This document shows positions 26,025 to 35,366 of a DNA stretch of 64,000 nt, piece by piece (the stretch's first letter is position 1; each line of letters begins with the position of its first letter). Made by a program: the position numbers and the translations under genes. Source of the stretch: Actinomyces weissii (GTDB taxonomy: Bacteria > Actinomycetota > Actinomycetes > Actinomycetales > Actinomycetaceae); assembly GCF_016598775.1 (NCBI RefSeq), contig NZ_CP066802.1:1922001-1986000 (forward strand). Reading direction: 5' to 3'. The notes under the pieces were generated by a model. That model made no database searches, had not been told where the DNA came from, and was given only the letters and a program-made list of their open reading frames with translations.

Positions 26025-29000
26025 TGCGCGTACACAGCCTCACCATGACCGCTGTCGGCCCCTACCCCGGCACCGAGCAGATCGACTTTGACCGCTTTGC
26101 CGCCTCCGGGCGCTTCCTGCTCACCGGGCCCACCGGCGCAGGCAAGACCACCATCATTGACGCCATCGTCTTCGCCCTCTACGGGCAGGTGGCCGACTCC
26201 GAGGACTCCTCCAAGGCACGTATCCGCTCCACCCACGCCGAGGCCACCACCCGGACCGTCGTGGAGCTCGTCTTCTCCACCAGCGCAGGCACCTACCGGC
26301 TGCGCCGCAGCCCCGAGTACCAGCGCCCCAAGAAACGCGGCGGCGGCACCACCACCGAGAAGGCCACCGCCCACCTGTGGCGCCTGGCAGACCCAGACGC
26401 CAGCCCCACGGAGGAGCCTGTCAGCGGGCCCCGGGAGGTCGGGGCGGAGGTCGCGCGCGTGGTGGGGCTCAGCCGCGAGCAGCTCACCCAGACCGTGGTG
26501 CTCCCCCAAGGCAAGTTCGCCCAGTTCCTGCGCGCCAGCTCCGCCGAACGCCACCAGCTGCTGCGGGACGTGTTCGGCACCGGCGTCTACGACCGCGTGC
26601 AGGAGCAGATCGCTGAACGCTCCCGCGAGGCCAAGCGCCGCAGCCAAGCAGCCCGCACCAACCTGGACGCCACCGTCCAGCACCTCCTCACCCTGCTAAG
26701 CACCTACGACGCCGCAGGCAGCTCCGGGGCCCAGCCGGAGGGCGACACTCCGGCGGAACCCGGGCCAAGCAGCACGGCTGACCGTAGTCCCCAGCCCTCC
26801 CCCGCGGTGTCAGCGGGAGACGGCACTGCCCAGGAGAGGCCGGAGGCGGAGGACGGGGGCGCAAGCGCGAGCGCCACCGGTACAGGCGCTGCGGGTGGTT
26901 CGAGCGAGGCGGGCAGTGCGAGCGGTGAAGGCGCTGCGGGTGGTTCGAGCGAGGCGGGCAGTGAGAGCGTTGCGGGCGACGAGGGCAGTGCGGGTGCTGC
27001 GGGTGCTGCGGCGCCGCCGGTCGTCCTCTCCACCGCCGACCGTCTCCTGGCAGCCAGCGCCGAGACTCCGCCCCACCCAGAGCGCCTGTCCCAGGTGCTT
27101 GACGGCACCCTCCAGGCCTCGTCCACCCGGCTGGATCAGCTGGAGGGGCAGGAGGCCCAGGCCCAGCAGGACCGGGACCAAGCCACCCACCAGCTGGAGC
27201 AGGTCCGTGACCTGGCCAACCGCCTGGAACGACGCCGCAGGCTCCTGGAGGAACAGGCCCAGCAGGAGGCCCAGGCACCCCAGCAGCAGGAGCGCGAGCA
27301 GCGGCTCGCGCAGGCCGAGGCCGCCGCCCACACCAGCACCCCCGCGCAGGTGCTCTCCCGGGCCCAGGCCAGCGCCACAGCCAGCGTGGAGGCCGCCACC
27401 ACGCTCCTGGCACAGCCCCAGCCCGCCATCGTGGAGGTCAGCAGCTCCGCCCAGCAGGGCCTGCGCCTGCTCCAGGACGCCACCAGCAGCCCCACCCTGG
27501 AAACCAGTGCCTCCAGCACCCCCGGTGCGCCCGAGGCTACCGAAGCCCTGCCCGGTGCACCCGTGCAGGTGCCCGCCGCACAGCCCAGCGGCAGCGCAGC
27601 CGCAGGCTCCCTGGAAGACCCCGCCTCAGCCTCCCCCCGCCTCCCGGGCACGCTCCGCTCTAAGACAGCCAGCCCCGGCAGCGGACCCGAGGCACCCGCG
27701 TCCCGGCCCACCGGTGCTGACGCCCAGCTCCCCGGCGAGGAGCTGCTGGCCAACGCCACCCAGACACTCACCGCCGCCGCCCAGAGCACCAGGCAGCAGG
27801 CCGGGACCCTGACCGCCCTGGCTAGCACCGAGGCCGGGCTGCCCCAGCGGGAGCAGGACCTGACCGCCCAGGCCGCGGCCCTGGCGCAGGCCGAGCAGGA
27901 CCTCAGCCAGGTGGAGGCCGAGCTGTCGGCCCGACCCGCACAGCTTGAGGCCCTGCACGCCAGGCTCGCGACGGCGCAGGCCGCCCAGGACTCCCTGCCC
28001 GCCCTCAAGGTCGCCCACGACCAGGCGCAGGCCCGCCACCAGGCCGCCGCCCTGGCCGACCAGCTCACGCAGCAGCACACGCGGGCGCAGGAGGCCGTCG
28101 ATGCCGCCGCGCAGGCCGCCCAGCAGGCTGAGGAGGCGGTACACGCCCAACGGCGCCGCTGGATCGCCACCACCGCCGGGAACCTGGCTGCAGAGCTGGA
28201 AGCAGACAGTCCCTGCCCCGTCTGCGGCTCCACCGAGCACCCACACCCCGCCCCCGTCGAGGAGGGCACCGTCAGCCGCGCCCAGGTCGAGGCCGCCGAG
28301 GCCCACGCCAGCCAGGCCCGCCAGTACCTCCAGGACACCGTGATGCAGCGCCAGTCCCTCCAGGAGCGGCTGGAGGCCGCCGTCACCCAGGCAGGCAACC
28401 AGGGCCAGGCCCATACCAGCGCCGCCCTGCAGGCCGCCCAGCAGGAGCTGGCGACGGCGCAGCAGGCCGCCCAGCCCCTCAAGGACCTGGAGGAGCAGGC
28501 CGCTGGCTTCACCCAGGCCACCGCCCGCCTGGCCCAGGAGGCCGCCGCCGCCAAGGCCCGCAACCAGGCCGCAGCCGCGGCCCTCCAGGTCCAGCAGGAT
28601 ACCCTGGAGGCGGACACCCAGAAGGTCCGCCAGGCCCAGGACGGTGCCCCCAGCGTCCAGGCCCGGATCGCCGCCCTGACCCAGCGGGCCGAGGCCTACG
28701 AGGCCTGCACCCAGGCCCTCACCCGCTGCCTGGCAGACGCCCAGGCCGTGGCCCAGGCCCACACTGACCTGGCCCAGGTGCTGCGCGCAGAAGGCCTTGC
28801 CAGCCTCCAGCAGGCGGAGTCCCTGCGCCTGCCCCCAGCCGAGCTGAAGGCCCTGCGCACCCAGGTGGACGACGCCCGTGCCCAGCGGCAACGAGTCCGC
28901 CTGGCCCTGGCCGAGCCCGAGATCACCACGCTCACCGGCCAGGAGCAGGCCGACCTGCCAGCCGCCCAGGAGGCGCGCACGCAGGCCGACACCCGGCACA

Positions 29001-29662
29001 CGCAGGCCGTGCGCGCCCTGGAACGGGCCCGCTCCCAGCACCAGGCCCTCGAAGACGCCTGCACCAGCGTCCAGGACGCCGCCACCAGCCTGCAGGAGGT
29101 AACCGCCAGCCAGGCCGCTTTGCTCCGGGTAGCCGCCCTCGTCAGCGGGGACAACGACCTCGCCACCCCCCTGGCCACCTGGGTGCTGGTAGAACGGTTC
29201 CAGGAGGTGCTCGTATTCGCCAACCAGCGCCTGGCCGAGATGTCCTCCGGGCGCTACCAGCTCACCCACGTGGACCACGAGACCGGCTCCGCCCGCCGCA
29301 AGGACCGGGGCCTGGGCCTGGGCGTCATCGACCACCTCGGGGACCAGGCCGTCCGCGACCCCAAGACCCTCTCCGGCGGGGAGACCTTCTACGTCTCCCT
29401 GTCCCTGGCCCTGGCCCTGGCCGACGTGGTCGCCACCGAGTCCGGCGGCATCACCATGGAGACCCTCTTCATCGACGAAGGCTTTGGCACCCTGGACCCC
29501 GAGACCCTGGACAAGGTCATGGCCGAGCTCGCCCGTCTCCAGGCCGGAGGCCGCACCGTCGGCATCGTCTCCCACGTGGAAGAGCTACGCCGTCAGATAG
29601 CCGACCGCATCGAGGTCCGGCGCACCGCCACCGGCTCCACCCTGCGCCAGACCGCCACCTGA
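26024..29662 (+). CDS. sbcC: Exonuclease subunit SbcC (Rad50-like ATPase)
   Basis: A 1212-residue SMC-like ATPase partner of SbcD. It has Walker A GPTGAGKTT (35-43), Q-loop region VLPQGKFAQFLRA, long Ala/Gln-rich coiled coils, zinc hook C731-P-V-C734, ABC signature LSGGE (1116-1120) and Walker B/D-loop LFIDEGFGTLD. The coiled coil is interrupted by low-complexity inserts at ~residues 230-330 (Gly/Ser/Ala, with a 45-bp DNA repeat) and ~490-570 (Pro/Ser/Ala), which a rigid Rad50 arm would not be expected to carry. It forms an operon with sbcD by 1-nt overlap. Confidence 0.95.
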   Translation: MRVHSLTMTAVGPYPGTEQIDFDRFAASGRFLLTGPTGAGKTTIIDAIVFALYGQVADSEDSSKARIRSTHAEATTRTVVELVFSTSAGTYRLRRSPEYQRPKKRGGGTTTEKATAHLWRLADPDASPTEEPVSGPREVGAEVARVVGLSREQLTQTVVLPQGKFAQFLRASSAERHQLLRDVFGTGVYDRVQEQIAERSREAKRRSQAARTNLDATVQHLLTLLSTYDAAGSSGAQPEGDTPAEPGPSSTADRSPQPSPAVSAGDGTAQERPEAEDGGASASATGTGAAGGSSEAGSASGEGAAGGSSEAGSESVAGDEGSAGAAGAAAPPVVLSTADRLLAASAETPPHPERLSQVLDGTLQASSTRLDQLEGQEAQAQQDRDQATHQLEQVRDLANRLERRRRLLEEQAQQEAQAPQQQEREQRLAQAEAAAHTSTPAQVLSRAQASATASVEAATTLLAQPQPAIVEVSSSAQQGLRLLQDATSSPTLETSASSTPGAPEATEALPGAPVQVPAAQPSGSAAAGSLEDPASASPRLPGTLRSKTASPGSGPEAPASRPTGADAQLPGEELLANATQTLTAAAQSTRQQAGTLTALASTEAGLPQREQDLTAQAAALAQAEQDLSQVEAELSARPAQLEALHARLATAQAAQDSLPALKVAHDQAQARHQAAALADQLTQQHTRAQEAVDAAAQAAQQAEEAVHAQRRRWIATTAGNLAAELEADSPCPVCGSTEHPHPAPVEEGTVSRAQVEAAEAHASQARQYLQDTVMQRQSLQERLEAAVTQAGNQGQAHTSAALQAAQQELATAQQAAQPLKDLEEQAAGFTQATARLAQEAAAAKARNQAAAAALQVQQDTLEADTQKVRQAQDGAPSVQARIAALTQRAEAYEACTQALTRCLADAQAVAQAHTDLAQVLRAEGLASLQQAESLRLPPAELKALRTQVDDARAQRQRVRLALAEPEITTLTGQEQADLPAAQEARTQADTRHTQAVRALERARSQHQALEDACTSVQDAATSLQEVTASQAALLRVAALVSGDNDLATPLATWVLVERFQEVLVFANQRLAEMSSGRYQLTHVDHETGSARRKDRGLGLGVIDHLGDQAVRDPKTLSGGETFYVSLSLALALADVVATESGGITMETLFIDEGFGTLDPETLDKVMAELARLQAGGRTVGIVSHVEELRRQIADRIEVRRTATGSTLRQTAT
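26885..26974 (+). repeat. In-frame 45-bp duplication in sbcC
   Basis: Units 26885-26929 and 26930-26974 encode GAAGGSSEAGSASGE-type sequence within the N-terminal coiled coil of SbcC. Confidence 0.85.
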
Positions 29663-29799
29663 GACCAGGCCACCGCCTGATACCAGGCCACCGTCTAGAA
29701 GCAGGCGCCGCCAGCATCCGGTCCTACCTGCAACCTCCAGGTCAGCGGGCAGGCCCGCAGCCCCACGGCCTCCAGGTCAGCAGCCAGTCAGGCGCAGGC

Positions 29800-30270
29800 T
29801 CACACCCCCAGCTCGGCGGCCAGGTGGGCGCGCTCAGAGACGTCGAACCACAGCAGGTCCGCCTCCGCCGTCCGCTCAAAGGCCTCCTCATCACCCCTGC
29901 GGGCGGCCTCCACGTCACCCTCGGCGGCAGCCTCGTCAACCAGCAGCGCCGCCACAGACTCCCACGGCACCGGCGCTCCCAGGCGCACCGTGCCCGGCAG
30001 CACGTCCTCCCCCACCGCCAGCTCCTCCACGCTGGCGCCGTCCACGTCCGCCGCCACCACCACCCGGCGGGAGGGCAGCGTCTCCGCCCCCGGCACCGCC
30101 AGCAGCATCAAGGAGGAATCAGCGGCGCACAGGCTGGCTGACACCTCCAGGCCCTCCTCGTCCTCCTCCGTCAGGGCCTCAGCCAAGGTCCGGGTGGCCG
30201 CATGAGCCAGACGCGCAGAGATCTGGGCCGCCCGCAAGTCAGCGGCGGTAGCAGGAACATAGACACGCAT
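29800..30270 (-). CDS. DUF6912 family protein
   Basis: A 156-residue protein starting MRVYVPATAADLRAA, the hallmark of a conserved actinobacterial family of unknown function (DUF6912). It is acidic, without signal or membrane segments. ATG 30270 (minus strand) follows CACACT by 6 nt, which fits leaderless expression. The longer reading frame from 30453 overlaps the neighbouring ATPase gene and is not homologous. It lies directly downstream of the CpaE-like gene, with 16 bp between them. Confidence 0.82.
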   Translation of the reverse strand: MRVYVPATAADLRAAQISARLAHAATRTLAEALTEEDEEGLEVSASLCAADSSLMLLAVPGAETLPSRRVVVAADVDGASVEELAVGEDVLPGTVRLGAPVPWESVAALLVDEAAAEGDVEAARRGDEEAFERTAEADLLWFDVSERAHLAAELGV

Positions 30271-30286
30271 GGCACCAGTGTGCACG

Positions 30287-32428
30287 TCAGCGGCGGTGCC
30301 GGCCCGACGGCTGCGGAGGCGTGTCCCCCGCAGGCCCCGCCCCCGGCCAGTCCACGGGCACGCCCGGGCCGCCAGCAGCAGGCACCACAGGCGGTTCCCC
30401 CAGGGCGCCAGCAGCAGGCACCGCGGTCGGAACCGGCTGCCCCACCGGGCCACCCGGCCCCAGCCCCGCCCCTGGCACAGGCCCAGAACCAGCCGCTGCA
30501 GCTGCCCCCGGTCCCGCCCCCAGCACAGGCCCAGAACCGACCGCAGGCACCGCCGTCGCCCCCGGGACCGAAGCAGAACCCGCCCCCGGCATCACGCCGT
30601 AGCTGTGCTCCGCCCCGGCCCTGCGGCGCGCGAACAGGCCCCGCCGCTCACGCTGGCGCTTCTCACGCTGGCGCCGCTCCCGCCGCCCCTCATCCTTGCG
30701 CCGCTGGCGCTGGCGCTGCCGTAGGGCGGGGGCCGCCGCCGGGTCCACCCGCACCACCAGCTCATGCAGGGCCTTGCCCAGCTCCGAGGACGCCGCCAGC
30801 TCCAGGACCGCACGCCCCTCCAGCAGCGCCCGGTCAGCCGTGGCGGCGTCCTCAGGCAGCAGCAGCACGTCCTGCAGGCCACCGAAACGCGACAGCGCCT
30901 CCCTTACCGCCCGCTTGGGGGACGGGCCCGTGGCAGAGGCCCGCACCCGGTTGACCACCACCTCCAGCCTGCCTTGCCAGCCCTGGGGGCGGACCTCCGC
31001 CAGCATCTGCAGCAGACGCCGCACCCCCACCGGGTCCGCGCCGCCCACCACCAGTACCACGTCCGCGCGCGTCAGCAGATCGGCCACCACCGCGCCCCGG
31101 CCCGGCTCCAAGGTCAGCTCGTCAAGCTCGTCCTCCACCAGGCCGCCAGCCACGTCCACCACGGTCCAGTCGGCCTGCGCCCGGCAACGGTTCCAGACCA
31201 CCTCCATGGACACCGGCGGCAGCTCCCGCCACCGCCCCTGCCTGCCCAGCCCGGACAGCAGCCGCACCCCCGGAGACACCTCCGCCTGCAGGCCCCGGAA
31301 GGTCTCCTGGTCCAGGCCCCCGTGGGTGGCCAGGCGGGCAGCAGTCGCCAAGGCCGAGGAGTCCTCCGGCATCCCCAGCAGCTGCACCAGGCTGGGCGCC
31401 TCCAGGTCCGCGTCCACCAGGACCACCTCCCCCACCGCCCGCAGCCCCGTCGCCAAGGAGGCCGCGACCGTGGAACGCCCCGGCGCCCCCGCCGTCCCCC
31501 AGACCACCACCAGCCGCCCCGGACGCTGCGGCCCCCTCCCCTGTATCCAGGCCCTGGAGGGTGACGACGGCGCAGCCGGAGCACTGGCAGCCTCGCCCGG
31601 CTCCGTCACCGTCGGCAGCGACGTCGGCGTCGGAGAACCGCATACCGGGGCCGCGCCGCCCCCAGCACCTGCCTGCGCAGCAGCACCTGGGGCGGCGTCG
31701 GCAGGACAGTCGGCAGCCGCCCCGAAGGCCTCCGCCCAGCTGAGTACCGGCGTCTTAGCAGCAGCCGCTGGCTCGGCTCCCGCCCAGCCGTAGGCCGGTA
31801 CGCCCACAGCCGCCGGACCTGCTGCCGCCCGGTCGGCGGCCTCCAGCCAGCCAGCCGGGAGCATGTTCTCGACGTCACCAGGGCCGACCGCCTGCAGGCC
31901 CGGTGCTCCTGCTGGCGGGTAGCCCACCAGCTGGTTGTCCACCAGAGCCGCCGTCGAACCGCCGTGTCCCGGTTCCGCAGGGGTGGGGGCGCTGACTGGC
32001 ACCGGCTGGGTCTGCCCGGGCCAGCCACCCGCCTCCGCGAAGGGCCAGGAGCTCTCCCTAGCCAGGTCAGGGCCCGGCGACGTCTCCTGCTGGGCCAGGC
32101 GCTGGACCGCCTCCAGGAGCCGCTGCAGCCCTGCCGCCCGGTCCTCCACCGGCGCCCCCAGGGAGCCCCACTGCGGCAGCTGCTGGGCGGGGGCCAGCAG
32201 CAGGCAGCGCACCCCTGCGCGTCCCAGCCGGTCCAGGACCGTCAGATCCACCTGGTCCAGCGCGCAGTCGATCACGGCCAGCTGCCCCAGGCCCGCGGCC
32301 GCTGCCGCCAGCAGCTCGGCCAGGTCGGCGCAGCGGCGGGCCACAGTCAGCCCGGTTCCGGGGGCGGTCAGCGTGCGCAGCAGGCTGGTGTCGTCCCCTG
32401 ACAGGGCCAGCAGCACGGCAGTGCTCAT
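30287..32428 (-). CDS. CpaE/MinD-like ATPase with atypical P-loop
   Basis: A 713-residue protein. Residues 1-~110 resemble a degenerate receiver-like domain (VARRCADLAELLA ... LAVIDCALDQVDLTVLDRLG). After a ~190-residue low-complexity linker comes a ParA/MinD-type ATPase: RLVVVWGTAGAPGRSTVAAS with Arg in place of the P-loop Lys, VLVDADLEAPSLVQLLG, then WTVVDVAGG. The P-loop variant GAPGR-S/T recurs in actinobacterial CpaE-like proteins. The C-terminal ~110 residues are Pro/Gly/Ala-rich. The start overlaps the SAF gene stop (ATGA). It could act in polar localisation, pilus assembly or septum placement; no tad pilus genes are present nearby. Confidence 0.8.
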   Translation of the reverse strand: MSTAVLLALSGDDTSLLRTLTAPGTGLTVARRCADLAELLAAAAAGLGQLAVIDCALDQVDLTVLDRLGRAGVRCLLLAPAQQLPQWGSLGAPVEDRAAGLQRLLEAVQRLAQQETSPGPDLARESSWPFAEAGGWPGQTQPVPVSAPTPAEPGHGGSTAALVDNQLVGYPPAGAPGLQAVGPGDVENMLPAGWLEAADRAAAGPAAVGVPAYGWAGAEPAAAAKTPVLSWAEAFGAAADCPADAAPGAAAQAGAGGGAAPVCGSPTPTSLPTVTEPGEAASAPAAPSSPSRAWIQGRGPQRPGRLVVVWGTAGAPGRSTVAASLATGLRAVGEVVLVDADLEAPSLVQLLGMPEDSSALATAARLATHGGLDQETFRGLQAEVSPGVRLLSGLGRQGRWRELPPVSMEVVWNRCRAQADWTVVDVAGGLVEDELDELTLEPGRGAVVADLLTRADVVLVVGGADPVGVRRLLQMLAEVRPQGWQGRLEVVVNRVRASATGPSPKRAVREALSRFGGLQDVLLLPEDAATADRALLEGRAVLELAASSELGKALHELVVRVDPAAAPALRQRQRQRRKDEGRRERRQREKRQRERRGLFARRRAGAEHSYGVMPGAGSASVPGATAVPAVGSGPVLGAGPGAAAAAGSGPVPGAGLGPGGPVGQPVPTAVPAAGALGEPPVVPAAGGPGVPVDWPGAGPAGDTPPQPSGRHRR

Positions 32429-33123
32429 ACGCCTGCCCCCACCGGGACCAGCACCAGCGCGCCGCCGTCGGCCAGGGCCCCGAGAACCTCCGGCAGCACG
32501 GCGGCAGGCACCAGGACCTCGATCTCCCGCTCCTTGGTGCCGCCGACCAGGGTCTTCTCCTGCTCCACCACCGTAGAGACGATCAGGCCCCCGGCCACCA
32601 TCCGGGCCGGCTGGGCTGCCGCCTCCGTCCTGCCCGTCTGGGGCCGGGCCAGCAGCCACAGGTCCACCTGGTCGCCTACCCCTACGCCCTTGGGCAGGCC
32701 GGTAGACACCGGGAGCACCACGGCCCGCATACCAGTGTCAGTACCCTGGGACACGCCAGCGGCAGGCAGCAGCTCCCCGGCCTTCATGGAGCGGGTGGCG
32801 ACGGCGTGCGCGGGCAGCTCTCCGGCAACCACGTAGCTGCCGGTGCCGGGGTGGGAGGAGACCACGGTCAGTACCCCCTCCTGGGTCAGGTCTGTTCCGG
32901 GGGCGACGTCCACGGCCAGGGCGTAGAGCTCCTGGGTGTCGGCGGCGCTGTCCACGGCCCAGCCCCCGAGCGCGGCCGCACCCGCCACCAGGACCACCCC
33001 CAAGGCGAATCGTGGGTCACGCCAGGGCTTGCGCCTGCCGGGACTCCGGCTGCCCTCCCCTGTTCCTCCGGCCACGGCAAGCGGGCCCAGGGATGGTGGC
33101 AGGGTGGGGCGGTGGGCGGTCAC
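32425..33123 (-). CDS. SAF-domain protein (CpaB/RcpC-like)
   Basis: A 232-residue protein with one N-terminal membrane segment (~residues 39-57, FALGVVLVAGAAALGGWAV) followed by a SAF domain (LYALAVDVAPGTDLTQEGV ... AVATRSMKAGELLPA). The family resembles CpaB/RcpC, periplasmic pilus-assembly factors, and flagellar FlgA. The GTG start at 33123 has AAGGAG 6 nt upstream. It is the first gene of a two-gene operon with the CpaE-like ATPase (4-nt overlap) and is divergent from the HTH gene. Confidence 0.82.
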   Translation of the reverse strand: MTAHRPTLPPSLGPLAVAGGTGEGSRSPGRRKPWRDPRFALGVVLVAGAAALGGWAVDSAADTQELYALAVDVAPGTDLTQEGVLTVVSSHPGTGSYVVAGELPAHAVATRSMKAGELLPAAGVSQGTDTGMRAVVLPVSTGLPKGVGVGDQVDLWLLARPQTGRTEAAAQPARMVAGGLIVSTVVEQEKTLVGGTKEREIEVLVPAAVLPEVLGALADGGALVLVPVGAGV

Positions 33124-33236
33124 GAGCTGCTCCTTTGGTGCTTCGCGATCACTGTTGGCGCCTGCTTCAGGGGTTTAGGCGCCCTCAGGGATGGTTAACG
33201 GTAGCGCTTAGCCTACGATAATGTCACAATCTAGGC

Positions 33237-33458
33237 ATGAGTATCCGGTTCCTGACCATCAGCGACGTGTCCGAGCAGCTGCAGCTCTCCGCCCAGGCGG
33301 TGCGCGCCTTGATCCACAGCGGCGACCTTCCCGCCATCCAGGTCGGTGCACGCAAGCTCTGGCGCATCGAGGACACCGCCCTGGAGGAGTACATCCAGCG
33401 CCAGTACGCCTCCACCCGCGACATGGTTGCCGCGGGGCGCGCTGACCTGGAGGACTGA
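33237..33458 (+). CDS. Excisionase-family helix-turn-helix DNA-binding protein
   Basis: A 73-residue protein with a MerR/excisionase-type winged helix (FLTISDVSEQLQLSAQAVRA then IQVGARKLWRI), similar in size and layout to the BldC-type small regulators of actinobacteria. It is divergent from the SAF-CpaE operon and may regulate it. GATAAT at 33217-33222 and CACAAT at 33225-33230 are candidate -10 boxes; the latter is 6 nt before ATG 33237. No recombinase lies nearby, so an excision role is unlikely. Confidence 0.85.
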   Translation: MSIRFLTISDVSEQLQLSAQAVRALIHSGDLPAIQVGARKLWRIEDTALEEYIQRQYASTRDMVAAGRADLED

Positions 33459-33468
33459 GGCAGTAGCG

Positions 33469-34002
33469 TCACAGCGAGCGCACGGCGTCGATGGCGTCGA
33501 GCGCCACGCTGACACGCCCTCCAGCCCCCGGCCCCAGAGGTGAGCCACCATCGACGACGAGGTCCAGGTGGTCCGCCCCCACCCTGACCGGCCGCCCCAC
33601 CAGCTCTGAGCCCAGCAGCGTCAGGCGCACCACCACCCCGCGGCGCACCAGGGCGCGCGCCGCCGCCCGCAGGCCCACGCCGCCCCTGGGGGCCTGCACC
33701 ACCGCCTTGGCGCCCAGCGGCCAGGCAGCCACCACGGCCGCGGCAGGCAGCAGCGCCTGCACCCCCGAGTCCTCCTGCACGAGCAGCAGGTCCTCCTCCA
33801 CGCGCAGCAGCATCCCGCCCAGTGCGGCTCCCCCGCGCAATAGCACTTGGACCCGGCGCCCGCTGGCCCCCCGCAACCGCTCCAGCATCCGCACGGAGCC
33901 CAGCTCCGCCTCCGCCAGCTCATGGGCGGCCGCAGCCAGGTCCGCGCGCCTCTCCGCCTCGAAGACGCTCTCCAGGTCAGCAAACAGGGACTCCAGGTTC
34001 AC
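33469..34002 (-). CDS. Conserved hypothetical protein
   Basis: A 177-residue protein with GTG start at 34002. The N-terminal ~50 residues form a helix (MNLESLFADLESVFEAERRA), and the rest is rich in short beta-prone Val/Leu segments with Gly turns (VQVLLRGGAALGGMLLRVEE), suggesting a small barrel-like fold. I recognise no motif. It has no signal or membrane segment, and converges with the HTH gene (10 bp between stops). Confidence 0.65.
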   Translation of the reverse strand: MNLESLFADLESVFEAERRADLAAAAHELAEAELGSVRMLERLRGASGRRVQVLLRGGAALGGMLLRVEEDLLLVQEDSGVQALLPAAAVVAAWPLGAKAVVQAPRGGVGLRAAARALVRRGVVVRLTLLGSELVGRPVRVGADHLDLVVDGGSPLGPGAGGRVSVALDAIDAVRSL

Positions 34003-34049
34003 GGCAGCACTTCACCACAGGCCAGAGCCCACCTCAAGCGCCTACCCCC

Positions 34050-34078
34050 TTGACAGGCCACGCACCACGTTGTTTCAT
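34050..34078 (+). promoter_or_regulatory. Candidate sigma-A-type promoter for LysM gene
   Basis: TTGACA at 34050-34055, a perfect -35, is followed after 17 nt by TTTCAT at 34073-34078, a poor -10. The surrounding DNA is clearly AT-richer than the rest of the window. Confidence 0.4.
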
Positions 34079-34117
34079 CATTAAGCATCAAACATTGCCA
34101 AAGACGATGGAGCAGCG

Positions 34118-35095
34118 ATGCACACACGTACAACTCTCAAACTTATTGTCTGTGCGTCGGCAGCCGTGGCCGCGCTGCTCGGACACCTGTCCTACCTGCA
34201 CGCACAGGCACTCAGCGGCCTGCCGGGCTCCGCCTGGGGTAGCCCCCAGCTCTCCAGCGCCCTGCTCACCGTCCTCTCCGCCCTAGGGGCAGTGGCTGCC
34301 GCCTGGTACGGGCTCTCCGCCCTGCTGGCCCTGGTGGCCACGGCCCCGCAGCCGCCACGGCCCCGCCGTCGCCTGCCTGCGAGCCTGGGCAGCCAGGTGG
34401 CCGGGTACCTGCTGCAGCGCTGGGGCGCCCCGGCCATCAGGCGCCTGGCCGCCGGCACCCTGGTACTGTCCCTCAGCGCCAGCCCGGCCCTGGCCGCAGA
34501 GGTCCCGCCGCCACATGACCTGGGCTGGCAGCCCAGCAGCACCGCCACCGTCCCGTCGCAGGCCGACGGCGCAGCGTCCACGCCAACCGAGCCAGACGCG
34601 CCCTCAGCCGCAGCAGCACCCGCAAGCCGTGGGCTTCCTGCAGCACCCTCTGCCGCCCCCGCCACACCCGGCACCCCCGAGAGCGCCGCACCGACGCCTG
34701 CCCCGGGACCAGCGGCCAGCCCCGGGGCGCGCCCAGGGACCAGTCCTTCCACCGCACCACAGGCGCCCGGCGCTGCCGCCCGCGCCCCCGCGGCGGCGCC
34801 TATACCCCCGGAGGCACCCACACCAGCCCAGGCAGCCACCGGCGGCCCCAGCAACCCGGCTGGGGCCGGGCGCGGGAACGGCGGCGGGGACCAGAGACCT
34901 CCGGCTCAGCACACGGTGCGTCCTGGGGAGAGCCTGTGGTCGATCAGCGCCGCCTACCTGGGGCTGGACAACAGCGCGCCCGAGCTGGTCACCGCCTGGC
35001 CCCAGCTCTACCAGCGCAACCGGGAGACGCTTGGCCCAGACCCCTCCCTGATCCAGCCGGGCACCGTCCTGCAGCTGCCCTGGGAGCAGCCCTGA
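34118..35095 (+). CDS. LysM peptidoglycan-binding domain protein
   Basis: A 325-residue protein with three hydrophobic segments in the first ~130 residues (near 10-28, 45-70 and 108-127), the last ending SASPALAAE like a signal-cleavage site. A ~150-residue Pro/Ala/Ser/Thr-rich linker follows, then a C-terminal LysM domain (HTVRPGESLWSISAAYLGLD ... LIQPGTVLQLP). It is likely membrane-anchored with LysM bound to peptidoglycan or membrane-proximal glycan. In other actinobacteria a LysM gene often accompanies the Rv3235-family gene that follows here. Confidence 0.85.
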   Translation: MHTRTTLKLIVCASAAVAALLGHLSYLHAQALSGLPGSAWGSPQLSSALLTVLSALGAVAAAWYGLSALLALVATAPQPPRPRRRLPASLGSQVAGYLLQRWGAPAIRRLAAGTLVLSLSASPALAAEVPPPHDLGWQPSSTATVPSQADGAASTPTEPDAPSAAAAPASRGLPAAPSAAPATPGTPESAAPTPAPGPAASPGARPGTSPSTAPQAPGAAARAPAAAPIPPEAPTPAQAATGGPSNPAGAGRGNGGGDQRPPAQHTVRPGESLWSISAAYLGLDNSAPELVTAWPQLYQRNRETLGPDPSLIQPGTVLQLPWEQP

Positions 35096-35154
35096 CCCAG
35101 CCTTGGCTCTTACCCTACCTGCGGCCCGAGACATCGCCGTCTCGTTCTGTTCCA

Positions 35155-35207
35155 ACCCTGCTGCCCTCCGTAGCCCAGCGCTCAGACCCTGCTGCCCTCC
35201 GTAGCCC
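35155..35207. repeat. 31-bp direct repeat
   Basis: ACCCTGCTGCCCTCCGTAGC occurs at 35155 and again at 35186, in the 270-bp space between the LysM and Rv3235-family genes. Nothing else is apparent there. Confidence 0.7.
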
Positions 35208-35366
35208 GCCGCCCTGGACCCGCCGATCCACTCTCGCCGACCTGCACCCACCGATCTGCGCCCCTGCCCCGACCTCACCGACCTGTACCCAACGCCTTAC
35301 CACCAGCCCTGACCACCGCCCGCAACTGGCCACCAGCACGGCCCCAGACCTAGCCAAGGAACGCTC

